Positions 25,914-34,219 of a stretch of DNA of 64,000 nt are shown here, in pieces. A program made the position numbers and the translations under genes. The stretch is from Mesorhizobium sp. 131-2-1. Its GTDB lineage: Bacteria > Pseudomonadota > Alphaproteobacteria > Rhizobiales > Rhizobiaceae. Under the pieces are notes generated by a model. That model had not been told where the DNA came from and did not search any database. It saw nothing but the letters and a program-made list of their open reading frames with translations. The number at the start of each line of letters is the position of its first letter. The stretch's first letter is position 1. The stretch spans positions 5,580,501 to 5,644,500 of the forward strand of contig NZ_AP023247.1 in the NCBI RefSeq assembly GCF_016756535.1, in the 5' to 3' direction.

Positions 25914-26614
25914 CTTTTCCCGGCGCGGCCCTCCGCGATCAGCAGGAGCCGGTGAGGTTCGACCACGGTCACCCTCTGGCGCCCGCTCTTGACCAGTCCC
26001 TGGTCTTCCCATGCCGACAGCAGACGGCTCACCGTATGGAGCGTCGTGCCCGTCATCTCGGCAATGTCCTGGCGTGAGATCGGGAAGTCGATCAGGATTC
26101 CTTCCTCTGTCTTCTTGCCCGTCTGCTTGACCAGCTTGAGCAGCGCATGGGCGACGCGCTGGTCCACCTGCTCGGTGGCCATCTCGATGACGCGCGTGTG
26201 AGCGTCCTGCAGCCTGCTGCCGACGGCCTTGTAGGTGTTGGCGCCGAAACTCGGGAAATCGGCCGCGAATGTCGGCCATAGGTGGCTTGGCCAGGCAAGA
26301 GTCACGCAGTCGACGGCGGCGATAGCATTCGCGGGATAGGTGGTGCGGCCAAGCGCGTAGGCGATGCCCATCAGCTCGCCTGGACTTATGTATCGCACCG
26401 TCACCTCATGACCATCAGGCGTCGATTTCACCACGCGCACATGGCCGTCGAGCAGCAGGAAAAAGGAATGCGCCTCCTGCTCCTGCTCGAACACAGGCTG
26501 GTCCTTGGCAATCCTCAGCGACCGAGCCTGGCCGACGATCCGGTCGAGATCCGCCGCAGCCACGCCCTCAAAGACAGGAAGCCCGGCAATCAGCGAGCGA
26601 TCGAGGCTTGCCAA
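25910..26614 (-). CDS. nnrR: Crp/Fnr-family regulator, NnrR type
   Basis: This 234-residue protein has a cNMP-like sensor domain (FFLLLDGHVRVVKSTPDGHEVTVRYISPGELMG) and a Crp helix-turn-helix (ISRQDIAEMTGTTLHTVSRLLSAWEDQG). It lacks the N-terminal cysteine cluster of FNR, so it is not an iron-sulfur oxygen sensor. Sitting next to nnrS and near nirK with NnrR-like boxes before nnrS, pseudoazurin and nirK, it is best called NnrR, the NO-responsive activator of denitrification genes in rhizobia. The recognition helix TLHTVSRLLSAWE differs from the FixK/FnrN type in this window. It is divergent from nnrS. Confidence 0.82.
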   Translation of the reverse strand: MASLDRSLIAGLPVFEGVAAADLDRIVGQARSLRIAKDQPVFEQEQEAHSFFLLLDGHVRVVKSTPDGHEVTVRYISPGELMGIAYALGRTTYPANAIAAVDCVTLAWPSHLWPTFAADFPSFGANTYKAVGSRLQDAHTRVIEMATEQVDQRVAHALLKLVKQTGKKTEEGILIDFPISRQDIAEMTGTTLHTVSRLLSAWEDQGLVKSGRQRVTVVEPHRLLLIAEGRAGKS

Positions 26615-26724
26615 CTGCCTTTCCTCCCTGGCTTCAACAATCCGATCCCAGACTGTGTCACGGACGACCGCCTCTCGACAAGGTGACGCCTCCTGTTTGC
26701 CGTCGTTTGCGATCTAGGCATTGT

Positions 26725-26738
26725 TTGCGCTGGGGCAA
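26725..26738. promoter_or_regulatory. NnrR-type box upstream of nnrS
   Basis: TTGCG-CTGG-GGCAA. The centre is 77 bases before the preferred nnrS ATG at 26809, so a class II promoter would give a start about 36 bases upstream of it. One arm deviates by one base from the perfect boxes at 28063 and 28785. Confidence 0.65.
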
Positions 26739-26808
26739 ATTCCATCGGTCAGCCACAGGATAGAAAACAACGATGGACATCCCTGCCCGATTTTCAGCGA
26801 GGCATATC

Positions 26809-28008
26809 ATGGCAATCCCGCGGACACAGCCAAGCGCTTATCCCGCAATTCTTTCCTATGGCTTCCGGCCCTTCTTTCTGCTCGGCTCGCTCCAGGCTGG
26901 CGTCGCAATACTCTTGTGGTTGCCTCTCTACTACGGCAAGCTTGCAACCCTCAGCCTATTCCTGCCTGTGGACTGGCATATCCACGAATTGCTCTTTGGC
27001 TATCTGACGGCGGTCATTACCGGGTTTCTGCTCACCGCAATCCCCAACTGGACCGGACGACTGCCCGTTCAGGATTTTCGCTTGCTTATGCTGGTATCGC
27101 TCTGGATGGCGGGCCGAGTTGCGGTGTTCTTTTCGCAGGAAACCGGATGGCTCCTGAGCGCCGCCATAGACTGCTCATTCCTGCTTGCCGTGGTGATTGC
27201 CGCCGCGACTGAAATCATCGCCGGTCGAAACTGGCGGAACCTGAAGGTGCTGTTGCCGGTCGCGACCCTCCTGGCGGCAAACGTCCTGTTTCATATCGAA
27301 GCCCATTACGTTGGCATGTCCGATGCAAGCCGCCGCCTCGGCCTGGGAGCAGTCGTCATTCTCGTCATGGTCATCGGCGGCCGCATCATTCCAAGCTTCA
27401 CCCGCAATTGGTTGGTTCGCGAGAAGCCAGGGCGGCTTCCGACGCCATTCGGCAGATTCGACATCGGAACGATCGCGCTTTCCGCGGCGGGGCTTGCGGC
27501 GTGGACGATCTTTCCTGACGCCAAAGGAACCGGCGTTCTGTTGATCACCGGCGCTGTCTTCAATGCCACCCGGCTCGCCCGCTGGGCGGGCAGCCGGACG
27601 CTGTCCGAACCCTTGCTGGTGATCCTGCACATCGCTTTCGTCTTTGTGCCGGTCGGGCTTCTGCTGGCCGGGCTGTCCACCTTCGCCCCGGAGACCATCC
27701 ACATGGCGGCCGGAATTCACGCATTGGCGGTGGGCGCGATTGCCTGCATGACGCTTGCCGTCATGACCCGCGCCACCTTCGGCCATACCGGCCGCGAATT
27801 GAAAGCAAGCGGTGGAACATGCGCAGTGTTCGTCGCGATCGTCATGGCCGCCATCCTGCGCGTGGCAGCTTCCATGGCGCCTTCCTTCGCAATGCTCCTT
27901 CATGTCTCGGCGCTGCTCTGGGTGGCCGCCTTCGTCGGCTATGCGGTCCAGTTTGGCGGCATGCTCATGCGGCCGCGTCTGCATGCGCGCGGCAAGGACG
28001 CTCCCTGA
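26809..28008 (+). CDS. nnrS: NnrS family membrane protein
   Basis: This 399-residue polytopic inner-membrane protein has about 12 hydrophobic segments and the NnrS hallmarks: YGFRPFFLLGSLQAG at the N-terminus, DWHIHELLFGY, NVLFHIEAHYVG and IGGRIIPSFTRNWL. NnrS is a haem- and copper-binding protein that protects cells during NO stress. The frame begins at 26773, but ATG 26809 has GAGG upstream, gives the family's normal length and fits the NnrR box position. It is divergent from nnrR and upstream of the pseudoazurin-nirK genes. Confidence 0.9.
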   Translation: MAIPRTQPSAYPAILSYGFRPFFLLGSLQAGVAILLWLPLYYGKLATLSLFLPVDWHIHELLFGYLTAVITGFLLTAIPNWTGRLPVQDFRLLMLVSLWMAGRVAVFFSQETGWLLSAAIDCSFLLAVVIAAATEIIAGRNWRNLKVLLPVATLLAANVLFHIEAHYVGMSDASRRLGLGAVVILVMVIGGRIIPSFTRNWLVREKPGRLPTPFGRFDIGTIALSAAGLAAWTIFPDAKGTGVLLITGAVFNATRLARWAGSRTLSEPLLVILHIAFVFVPVGLLLAGLSTFAPETIHMAAGIHALAVGAIACMTLAVMTRATFGHTGRELKASGGTCAVFVAIVMAAILRVAASMAPSFAMLLHVSALLWVAAFVGYAVQFGGMLMRPRLHARGKDAP

Positions 28009-28062
28009 AAGGGCCAGGCCGGCTCGCGGTCTATTCTCGCCAGTGATTTTTCATCAGCCAAT

Positions 28063-28076
28063 TTGCGCCAGCGCAA
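28063..28076. promoter_or_regulatory. NnrR-type box upstream of pseudoazurin gene
   Basis: TTGCG-CCAG-CGCAA is a perfect dyad flanked by one more matching T/A pair. The centre is 83 bases before the ATG, so a class II promoter would start about 42 bases before it. It is identical to the nirK box. Confidence 0.78.
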
Positions 28077-28152
28077 ATCGCGAGGTCGCGAGCCAGCATA
28101 CAAGCACACACGACGGTCGATGCCGTGATGAACCTCAAGAAAGGATTTCCAA

Positions 28153-28599
28153 ATGAAACTGCCCCTGGTCGCCGCGGCCGTTGCCCTGCTCTCCCTTGCC
28201 GGCGCCGCAAATGCCGAAGAACACGTCGTGCAGATGCTGAACAAGGGCGAGAAAGGCTCGATGGTCTTCCAACCCGCCTTTGTTCGGGCAGCACCCGGCG
28301 ACACGATCAAGTTCGTGCCGACCGACAAGTCCCACAACGCCGAGAGCATCAAGGATATGATCCCGAACGGTGCTGAAGCCTTCAAAGGTAAGCCAAACAC
28401 GGAAATAGCCGTGACCCTCACCAAGGAGGGCGTCTATGGCGTCAAGTGCGCGCCCCACTATGGCATGGGCATGGTTGCCCTGATCGTTGTCGGCAAGCCG
28501 GTCAATCTCTCCGCGGCTGAGGCCGTGAAGCAGGTTGGCAAGGCCAAGACCGTGTTTGCCGAACTGTTTGCCGAGGCGGGCAAGACCGCGTCCAACTGA
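28153..28599 (+). CDS. Pseudoazurin (type 1 blue copper protein)
   Basis: This 148-residue periplasmic precursor has a signal peptide to about residue 21 ([11 protein letters not shown]). Copper ligands are visible as His in DKSHNAES and Cys, His and Met in [12 protein letters not shown]. Pseudoazurin delivers electrons from cytochrome c or bc1 to copper nitrite reductase. It is transcribed from its own NnrR-type box, ends in a strong terminator and precedes nirK, its probable redox partner. Confidence 0.93.
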   Translation: MKLPLVAAAVALLSLAGAANAEEHVVQMLNKGEKGSMVFQPAFVRAAPGDTIKFVPTDKSHNAESIKDMIPNGAEAFKGKPNTEIAVTLTKEGVYGVKCAPHYGMGMVALIVVGKPVNLSAAEAVKQVGKAKTVFAELFAEAGKTASN

Positions 28600-28644
28600 T
28601 CGACTTATCCGAGACTGCCTTCGGCAACGGCGGGCTGAAGGCAC

Positions 28645-28684
28645 AGGCCGGGCGGACCAGGGGAGAGGTCCGGCCGGCCTTTTT
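28645..28684 (+). terminator. Rho-independent terminator after pseudoazurin gene
   Basis: AGGCCGGGCGGACC pairs with GGTCCGGCCGGCCT (one mismatch) around an 8-base loop and runs into TTTTT. It separates the pseudoazurin transcript from nirK, which has its own box and promoter. Confidence 0.85.
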
Positions 28685-28784
28685 GTGCAAACCGTCCTTT
28701 GCGGCGGCGCAGCGCGCTGTTGCCGAAGCGCCCTCTCGCTCCACCCAAGTTCCTCAAAGAAAAGCCAATTTAGCAGCATCGGAT

Positions 28785-28798
28785 TTGCGCCAGCGCAA
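28785..28798. promoter_or_regulatory. NnrR-type box upstream of nirK
   Basis: TTGCG-CCAG-CGCAA, the same 14 bases as upstream of pseudoazurin. The centre is 70 bases before the nirK ATG, predicting a start about 29 bases before it for a class II promoter. Confidence 0.78.
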
Positions 28799-28861
28799 AG
28801 ACGTGGCCATCGCAACCGCTATCCTGGTGCCATCGAATGGTCGAAACCGAAGGAGACTGAG

Positions 28862-29971
28862 ATGCTTACGAGACGCGAAGCTTTGTTGGGTTCTGTCCTC
28901 ACCGCGGCCGCCGTCGCCGCCATCGGCACAACACCGGCGATGGCGGGCGCCAAGGCGCAGGATGTCGCCGGGCTGCCGCGCGAAAAGGTGACCCTGGTGG
29001 CGCCGCCCTTCGTTCACCCTCATGAGCAGGTCGCCAAGGGCGGTCCGAAGGTCGTCGAATTCACCATGACGATCGAGGAGAAGCCGATGGTCATCGATGC
29101 CGACGGCACGCAGCTCAATGCGATGACCTACAACGGCTCGATCCCTGGTCCTCTGATGGTCGTGCACCAGGACGACTATGTCGAGCTCACGCTGATCAAT
29201 CCCGAGACCAACACGCTTGCCCACAACATCGACTTCCATGCGGCCACCGGCGCGCTCGGCGGCGGCGCGCTGACGCTGATCAATCCCGGCGAGCAGGTGA
29301 CGCTGCGCTTCAAGGCCACGCGCCCCGGGACATTCGTCTACCACTGCGCGCCCGGCGGGGCGATGATCCCCTGGCATGTCGTGTCGGGGATGAGCGGCGC
29401 CGTGATGATACTGCCGCGCGACGGCCTCAAGGACGACAAGGGCAAGCCGGTCCGCTACGACCGCATCTACTATATCGGCGAGAACGACTTCTACATCCCC
29501 CGCGACGAGCAGGGAAAATTCAAGAAGTACGAATCGGCCGGTGACAACTATGACGACACCGTGAAGGTGATGCGCGGGTTGATCCCGACCCATGTCGTGT
29601 TCAACGGCAAGGCGGGATCGCTCACCGGCGACAACGCGATGAAGGCCAAGGTCGGCGAGACCGTCCTGATCGTGCACTCGCAGGCCAATCGCGACACCCG
29701 CCCGCACCTGATCGGCGGCCATGGCGACTTTGTCTGGGAAGGGGGCAAGTTCGCCAACCCGCCGGCCAAGGACATGGAAACCTGGTTCATCCGCGGCGGC
29801 TCGGCAGGGGCGGCGCTGTACACCTTCCTGCAGCCGGGTGTCTACGCCTATGTGAACCACAATCTGATCGAGGCGGTGGAGCTTGGCGCGACCGCGCACT
29901 TCACGGTCGACGGCAGCTGGGACGACGACCTGATGATGCAGGTAGAGGCGCCCAGGGCGATCGCTTCGTAG
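28862..29971 (+). CDS. nirK: Copper-containing nitrite reductase NirK
   Basis: This 369-residue enzyme reduces nitrite to NO in the periplasm. An N-terminal TRREALLGS twin-arginine signal is followed by two cupredoxin domains. Ligands by family alignment: type 1 copper His121, Cys162, His172, Met177; type 2 copper His126, His161 and His333; catalytic Asp124 and His282 ([10 protein letters not shown]). All are intact, so it should be active as the usual homotrimer of class I. The ATG at 28862 follows AAGGAG; the much longer upstream frame is spurious. Electrons come from the adjacent pseudoazurin. It is followed by nirV after a hairpin. Confidence 0.95.
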   Translation: MLTRREALLGSVLTAAAVAAIGTTPAMAGAKAQDVAGLPREKVTLVAPPFVHPHEQVAKGGPKVVEFTMTIEEKPMVIDADGTQLNAMTYNGSIPGPLMVVHQDDYVELTLINPETNTLAHNIDFHAATGALGGGALTLINPGEQVTLRFKATRPGTFVYHCAPGGAMIPWHVVSGMSGAVMILPRDGLKDDKGKPVRYDRIYYIGENDFYIPRDEQGKFKKYESAGDNYDDTVKVMRGLIPTHVVFNGKAGSLTGDNAMKAKVGETVLIVHSQANRDTRPHLIGGHGDFVWEGGKFANPPAKDMETWFIRGGSAGAALYTFLQPGVYAYVNHNLIEAVELGATAHFTVDGSWDDDLMMQVEAPRAIAS

Positions 29972-29990
29972 GCGGGAGATCGGAACCTCG

Positions 29991-30023
29991 GTGCAACCCC
30001 GCGGCGGAGCCAAAGGGTTGCAC
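29991..30023 (+). terminator. Stem-loop between nirK and nirV
   Basis: GTGCAACCC and GGGTTGCAC form a perfect 9-bp stem with a 15-base loop and no T-run. It is probably an mRNA processing or attenuation element that lowers nirV relative to nirK, rather than a full terminator. Confidence 0.5.
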
Positions 30024-30043
30024 TCACGGCCGGATTTGATGCG

Positions 30044-30919
30044 ATGTCCTTTGACCCTGTCTTTGCCTCCGGAACGATTGCTGCCGCCGCGTTGATCGGC
30101 ATGGGCATAACCCATGCGCTCGACACGAGTTCCTTGGAGACCCCTCAACCGGTGGCGGTGAGCGAACTGGTGGTGCTCGCACCCGGCTCGTTCGATCACC
30201 CACAACCCGGGGAATTCCTTAAGGAGAACCATTCCGTCGCAGCACCCGTCGTGCGAGAGGTCATCGGCGCGCCACTGGAGATCATGAAATACCAGGTGAG
30301 CCTGTCGGAATATGCGCGCTGCGTGGCCGACGGCGCCTGCAAGCCCGCCGACTCGCGCAGCAGGATCGGCAATGCTCCGGTCACCGGCGTGAGCCATATC
30401 GATGCTGAAACCTATGCGGCCTGGCTGTCATCCCGCACAGGTGAGGCATGGCGGCTGCCCACGGATGTCGAGTGGGCCTATGCCGCCGGCGAACGGTTCC
30501 GGGCTGACATAGAGGGCGGCGAAAGCGACCCGAACAACCCGGCGCGCCGCTGGTTGACGCAGTACCGGACCGAGGCCGCGCTTGCACGCAAACCCGACCC
30601 TGAGCCGAGAGCTCAAGGGGCCTTCGGCACCAATTCCAAGGGTCTGGCGGACATTGCAGGAAATGTCTGGGAATGGACCTCGACATGTTATTCCCACGCC
30701 ACCATAGGCAGCGATGGAAGGCGCATGGCGAGTTGGATCGACAATTGTGGCGTGCACGCCGTGGAAGGCTTCCACCGCACCTACATGTCGAACTTCATTC
30801 GGGACGGCAAAAGCGGCGGCTGCGCCGTCGGAACGCCGCCTGACAATCTGGGCTTCCGGCTTGTTCGCGACCGACCCGGTCTCGTGCAGACCGCCCTTCG
30901 GCGCCTGGGCCTATCGTGA
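30044..30919 (+). CDS. nirV: NirV, formylglycine-generating-enzyme-like protein
   Basis: This 291-residue protein has an N-terminal hydrophobic stretch (AAAALIGMGITHAL) and a SUMF1/FGE-like domain from about residue 60. The domain features are EIMKYQVSLSEYARCV, PVTGVSHIDAETYAAWLSSRTGEAWRLPTDVEWAYAAG, NSKGLADIAGNVWEWTSTCY and GFRLVRDR. NirV is regularly encoded downstream of nirK in rhizobia; a role in maturation or function of nitrite reductase has been suggested but not proven. It is followed by the haemoglobin gene after 22 bases, suggesting one transcript. Confidence 0.9.
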   Translation: MSFDPVFASGTIAAAALIGMGITHALDTSSLETPQPVAVSELVVLAPGSFDHPQPGEFLKENHSVAAPVVREVIGAPLEIMKYQVSLSEYARCVADGACKPADSRSRIGNAPVTGVSHIDAETYAAWLSSRTGEAWRLPTDVEWAYAAGERFRADIEGGESDPNNPARRWLTQYRTEAALARKPDPEPRAQGAFGTNSKGLADIAGNVWEWTSTCYSHATIGSDGRRMASWIDNCGVHAVEGFHRTYMSNFIRDGKSGGCAVGTPPDNLGFRLVRDRPGLVQTALRRLGLS

Positions 30920-30941
30920 CAAGCAACACAAACGAAAGCGA

Positions 30942-31412
30942 ATGATTGTGAAATCAGTTTTGGTCGACAGGGCGCGCCCCGTCGCGGAACAGCCGCTGGA
31001 CCGCGCCGGCGTCGATCGGGCGTCGATAGGAGGACTGGTCCGCGCGTTCTATGCCAAGGTGAGGAACGACGAGCGGCTCGGGCCGATCTTCGCGCGCGAG
31101 ATCACCGGCGATTGGGAGCCACACCTGGAGAAAATGACCGACTTCTGGTGCTCCGTTATCCTGAAGGCCGGCGATTATCATGGACGCCCGGTGCCCGCTC
31201 ATCTCAAACTCAAGGATGTCACCGAGGCCGATTTCGAGATCTGGCTGGCTCTGTTTCGCCAGACGGCGGCCGAACTCTTCGCCCCGGAAACGGCAGCGGT
31301 GTTCGTCGATCGCGCCGAACGGATCGCGACAAGCCTGAAACTGGCGATGTTCTTTCGCCTCGCTCCCGCTGCAGCAAGGCAGAGGCCAATAGTTGGCTTC
31401 GGCGAAACCTGA
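30942..31412 (+). CDS. Group III truncated haemoglobin
   Basis: This 156-residue protein contains the group III truncated haemoglobin pattern: FYAKVRNDERLGPIFAREI, WEPHLEKMTDFWCSVILKAGDYHGRPVPAHLKL and FEIWLALFRQTAAELF. The proximal histidine is probably that in PAHLKL. An N-terminal extension of about 25 residues is present. ATG 30942 is chosen because upstream codons lie in nirV. Following nirK and nirV it is well placed to bind or oxidise NO, an inference strengthened by the lack of NO reductase genes in this window. Confidence 0.87.
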   Translation: MIVKSVLVDRARPVAEQPLDRAGVDRASIGGLVRAFYAKVRNDERLGPIFAREITGDWEPHLEKMTDFWCSVILKAGDYHGRPVPAHLKLKDVTEADFEIWLALFRQTAAELFAPETAAVFVDRAERIATSLKLAMFFRLAPAAARQRPIVGFGET

Positions 31413-31448
31413 ACCGGTTACTTCAAGGCTCAAAGGCCAGCGCCAGGT

Positions 31449-31462
31449 TTGATCTTACGCAA
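31449..31462. promoter_or_regulatory. FNR/NnrR-like box upstream of the ion channel gene
   Basis: TTGAT-CTTA-CGCAA is a hybrid between the FNR and NnrR forms. Its centre is only 41 bases before the channel ATG, which would place a class II start at the start codon. Either the mRNA is nearly leaderless or the box acts otherwise. Confidence 0.45.
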
Positions 31463-31496
31463 GGCAATCGCCGCTGGAGGTTCCTAGTTTCATCGC

Positions 31497-31928
31497 ATGG
31501 CTCTCAACCTCTTCGTCGGCACGATCGTCATAAGCATGACGGTCGTCATTCATACCTTCGGCCTCATTGTGGTCACCCATGCGATGAAACATCTGGTGGC
31601 GCAGTTCCGCATGCATGGTCGGCGAAGCCGCGTCCTTGCGATGATCAGCGTCGTGATGGGCCTTTTTGCAGTCATGACGGCGGAGGTCTGGCTGTGGGCT
31701 GGTGTTTATCACCTGCTCGGCGTTTTATCCGACTTCGAAACCGCGCTCTACTTTTCGACCATCACCTTCTCGACAGTCGGTTATGGCGACGTGGTACCGG
31801 CTCATGACTGGCGCGTTCTGGCGGCCCTGGAAGGGGTGAACGGCTTTGTTCTGATTGGTTGGTCGACTGCCTACCTGATCGCGGCCGGAACGCGCGTCGG
31901 CCCGTTCAGGCTTGGCGAACACTTTTAG
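31497..31928 (+). CDS. Two-transmembrane potassium channel family protein
   Basis: This 143-residue membrane protein has a hydrophobic N-terminal segment (VGTIVISMTVVIHTFGLIVV). It also has a KcsA-like pore module: helix MGLFAVMTAEVWLWAGVYHLL, pore and selectivity filter TITFSTVGYGDVVP, then the last helix VNGFVLIGWSTAYLIAAGT. TVGYGD is the potassium selectivity signature. No ligand-binding domain is attached. It sits inside the microaerobic cluster with a possible FNR box, which is an odd place for a K+ channel. GGAGG lies 17 bases before the ATG, further than usual. Confidence 0.82.
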   Translation: MALNLFVGTIVISMTVVIHTFGLIVVTHAMKHLVAQFRMHGRRSRVLAMISVVMGLFAVMTAEVWLWAGVYHLLGVLSDFETALYFSTITFSTVGYGDVVPAHDWRVLAALEGVNGFVLIGWSTAYLIAAGTRVGPFRLGEHF

Positions 31929-31954
31929 AGCAACGACCGGCGCGGCCGTCTCAA

Positions 31955-33328
31955 TCAGACTGCCTGGGAATGTCTGCCCGTCCCGGTCTGAAGGTATTTG
32001 TCGAACTTCGCTGCCACGATCCTGACAAGCGGGCGGCTCTCCTGCGGCACGACGAAGTGTTCGCCATCGAGCAGAAGCAACCTGTCTGCACCGTTGATGG
32101 CGAGACGGCTTGCTGCAGCCAAGAGTTTCTGCCCGACATCGCCGAAACGTTCGACCAGTTCGATCGCCGAAAAGGTAAAATGGCACATGAGGCGCTCGAT
32201 GATCCATCCTCTTGCCAGATCATCAACGCTGAATTCGATGCCGCGCGCCGTCGCCAACTGTCCGGAATTCACAGCCTTCTCATACTCGCCCGTCGCAACG
32301 ATGTTCTGCGTATAGCCTTGTCGGAACCGGCTGATCGATGATGGTCCAAGACCGATCAGGGTCTCGCAATTGTCTTCGGTATAGCCCTGGAAATTGCGAC
32401 GGATCTTGCCGACACGAGCCGCAATCGCGAGCCCATCGTCGGGCTTGGCGAAATGATCGAGCCCCAAGGCCTCGTAGCCGGCTGCCACGATCAGCCGCGA
32501 GGCGAGCTGCGATTGCGCAAGCCGTTCGGCGGAATCGGGCAGCCAGGCCTCATCGATCATCGTTTGATGCTTCTTGAACCACGGCACATGCGCGTATCCA
32601 AACAGCGCAATCCTGTCGGGCTCCAGCGTCAATGCCTGGGCCACGGTCGCGGCGACGCTCTCAAGGGTCTGGTGCGGCAGCCCGTAAAGCAGGTCGAGGT
32701 TTACGGAATCCGCGCCCCGCGCGCGCACAGCGTCCACCACGCTCTTGGTCAGCAGGAAGCTCTGTTCGCGATTGATAGCCTTCTGCACCTTGGGATCGAA
32801 GTCCTGCACGCCAAGGCTCGCTCTTGTCATGCCTATTGCGGCGAAGGCGTCGAAGCGACCTTCGTCCATGTCGTTGGGATCGATTTCGACGCTGAGGTTG
32901 GCATTGTCGACGAAGTCGAAGCGGTCCCTCAGGGCTTTCCCAAGTGCCAGGATGTCCTCTGGCTTCAGCATGGTCGGCGAACCACCACCGAAATGAACGG
33001 CGCGCACCCTGCCCTTGCCATTCACGAGGTCGCCGACCGTTTCGATTTCCTTGTGCAGCGAACGCAGGAACGTTGCCACGGGCGCATAATGCCGTGTCTG
33101 CTTGGTATGGCACGCGCAGAACCAGCACAGCCTGTCGCAATAGGGGACATGCAGGTAGAGCGATATCTCATCATCGCCTTCGAGCGCATTGATCCAGCCG
33201 CGAGCCGTGATGGCATCGACGCCGGCGTGGAAATGCGGCGCAGTTGGATAGCTCGTGTAGCGCGGCACGTTTTCGCCTGCCGCGACGGTCAAATTTGCCT
33301 GGTTATTGTTGGCCGCATTTGTCTGCAT
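31955..33328 (-). CDS. hemN: Oxygen-independent coproporphyrinogen III oxidase HemN
   Basis: This 457-residue radical-SAM enzyme makes protoporphyrinogen IX without oxygen. The 4Fe-4S binding motif is YCDRLCWFCACHT (CxxxCxxC plus the extra Cys typical of HemN) at about residues 65-77. SAM-binding GGGSPTML follows, and the conserved N-terminal VPRYTSYPTAPHF precedes it. ATG 33328 is preferred to GTG 33337. It supplies haem for the haem-rich oxidase and regulators in this cluster under low oxygen. It is divergent from fnrN, sharing an FNR box. Confidence 0.92.
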   Translation of the reverse strand: MQTNAANNNQANLTVAAGENVPRYTSYPTAPHFHAGVDAITARGWINALEGDDEISLYLHVPYCDRLCWFCACHTKQTRHYAPVATFLRSLHKEIETVGDLVNGKGRVRAVHFGGGSPTMLKPEDILALGKALRDRFDFVDNANLSVEIDPNDMDEGRFDAFAAIGMTRASLGVQDFDPKVQKAINREQSFLLTKSVVDAVRARGADSVNLDLLYGLPHQTLESVAATVAQALTLEPDRIALFGYAHVPWFKKHQTMIDEAWLPDSAERLAQSQLASRLIVAAGYEALGLDHFAKPDDGLAIAARVGKIRRNFQGYTEDNCETLIGLGPSSISRFRQGYTQNIVATGEYEKAVNSGQLATARGIEFSVDDLARGWIIERLMCHFTFSAIELVERFGDVGQKLLAAASRLAINGADRLLLLDGEHFVVPQESRPLVRIVAAKFDKYLQTGTGRHSQAV

Positions 33329-33363
33329 GAGCGGCACGCTAGAAACGCCAGAGCGCTGCGTCC

Positions 33364-33377
33364 TTGATCTTCGTCAA
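33364..33377. promoter_or_regulatory. FNR/FixK-type box between hemN and fnrN
   Basis: TTGAT-CTTC-GTCAA. Class II spacing gives an fnrN start near 33412, 50 bases before its ATG, compatible with autoregulation. Towards hemN it gives a start near 33329, essentially at the hemN ATG. Confidence 0.75.
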
Positions 33378-33461
33378 AGTGCTGACGGCAAGGACAAACT
33401 GCCGCAACGATTCTCGTGGCGTCAGTGGTATTCTGCCGGCATCTTGACCTCGAGCGATGAA

Positions 33462-34190
33462 ATGACTGTCAGACAGGACGTTCACAGCGCCAACATACCC
33501 GTGCTTTGCCAGGCCTGCGAAGCGCGGCATCGCGGCGTCTGCGGCGCGCTCGATCCCGACCAGCTTGTCGGGCTCGCCAAGACCTCGTCAAGGCACAGTG
33601 TCGAGCCGGGGGCCGAACTGATCGGCGACGCCGAGGCCATCGACAGCTATTCGAACATACTTTCCGGCGTGGTGAAGCTGACGAAGAGCCTTTCGGATGG
33701 ACGCCAGCAGATTGTCGGCCTCCAGTTCGCGCCGGATTTCCTGGGACGGCCATTCAAGGCGGAAAGCCAGATAAACGCGGAAGCCGCAACGGCTGTCTCG
33801 CTTTGTTCGTTCCCGAAGTCGGCCATCGAACGGATGATGAAGGAATCGCCGGAGCTCGAACATCGCCTGCTCAAGCAGGCGCTGAACGAGCTCGACGAGG
33901 CGCGCGACTGGATGGTGACGCTGGGCCGCAGGACCGCATCCGAGAAGGTGGCAAGCTTCCTGCTGATGATCGCCAGGAACATCGATCCCACGGTCGACCC
34001 GGCGGCCAGATCGGCGACTTTCGATCTGCCGCTGACGCGCGCGGATATCGCGGATTTCCTCGGTCTGACGATCGAGACGGTAAGCCGTCAGCTGACCAGG
34101 CTGCGAACCGACGGCGTCATCCGGATCGAGAACAACCGGCGCGTAATGGTGGACAGCCTGGCTCGGCTGGAGCAGCGTTCCGGCGCCTAA
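33462..34190 (+). CDS. fnrN: Oxygen-sensing Crp/Fnr regulator FnrN
   Basis: This 242-residue regulator has the N-terminal cysteine cluster VLCQACEARHRGVC (Cys16, Cys19, Cys27) and a further cysteine at 115. These are the four ligands of an oxygen-labile 4Fe-4S cluster. The C-terminal helix-turn-helix is LTRADIADFLGLTIETVSRQLTRLRTDG, whose ETVSR recognition helix matches TTGAT-N4-ATCAA boxes. ATG 33462 gives the normal FnrN N-terminus; the longer upstream frame overlaps hemN. FnrN activates cco/fix genes and hemN in rhizobia. Both FnrN and a FixLJ-FixK route are present here, giving two oxygen inputs. Confidence 0.92.
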   Translation: MTVRQDVHSANIPVLCQACEARHRGVCGALDPDQLVGLAKTSSRHSVEPGAELIGDAEAIDSYSNILSGVVKLTKSLSDGRQQIVGLQFAPDFLGRPFKAESQINAEAATAVSLCSFPKSAIERMMKESPELEHRLLKQALNELDEARDWMVTLGRRTASEKVASFLLMIARNIDPTVDPAARSATFDLPLTRADIADFLGLTIETVSRQLTRLRTDGVIRIENNRRVMVDSLARLEQRSGA

Positions 34191-34219
34191 GCCCGGCGTC
34201 GCCGGCGCCCGTTGCGGTT

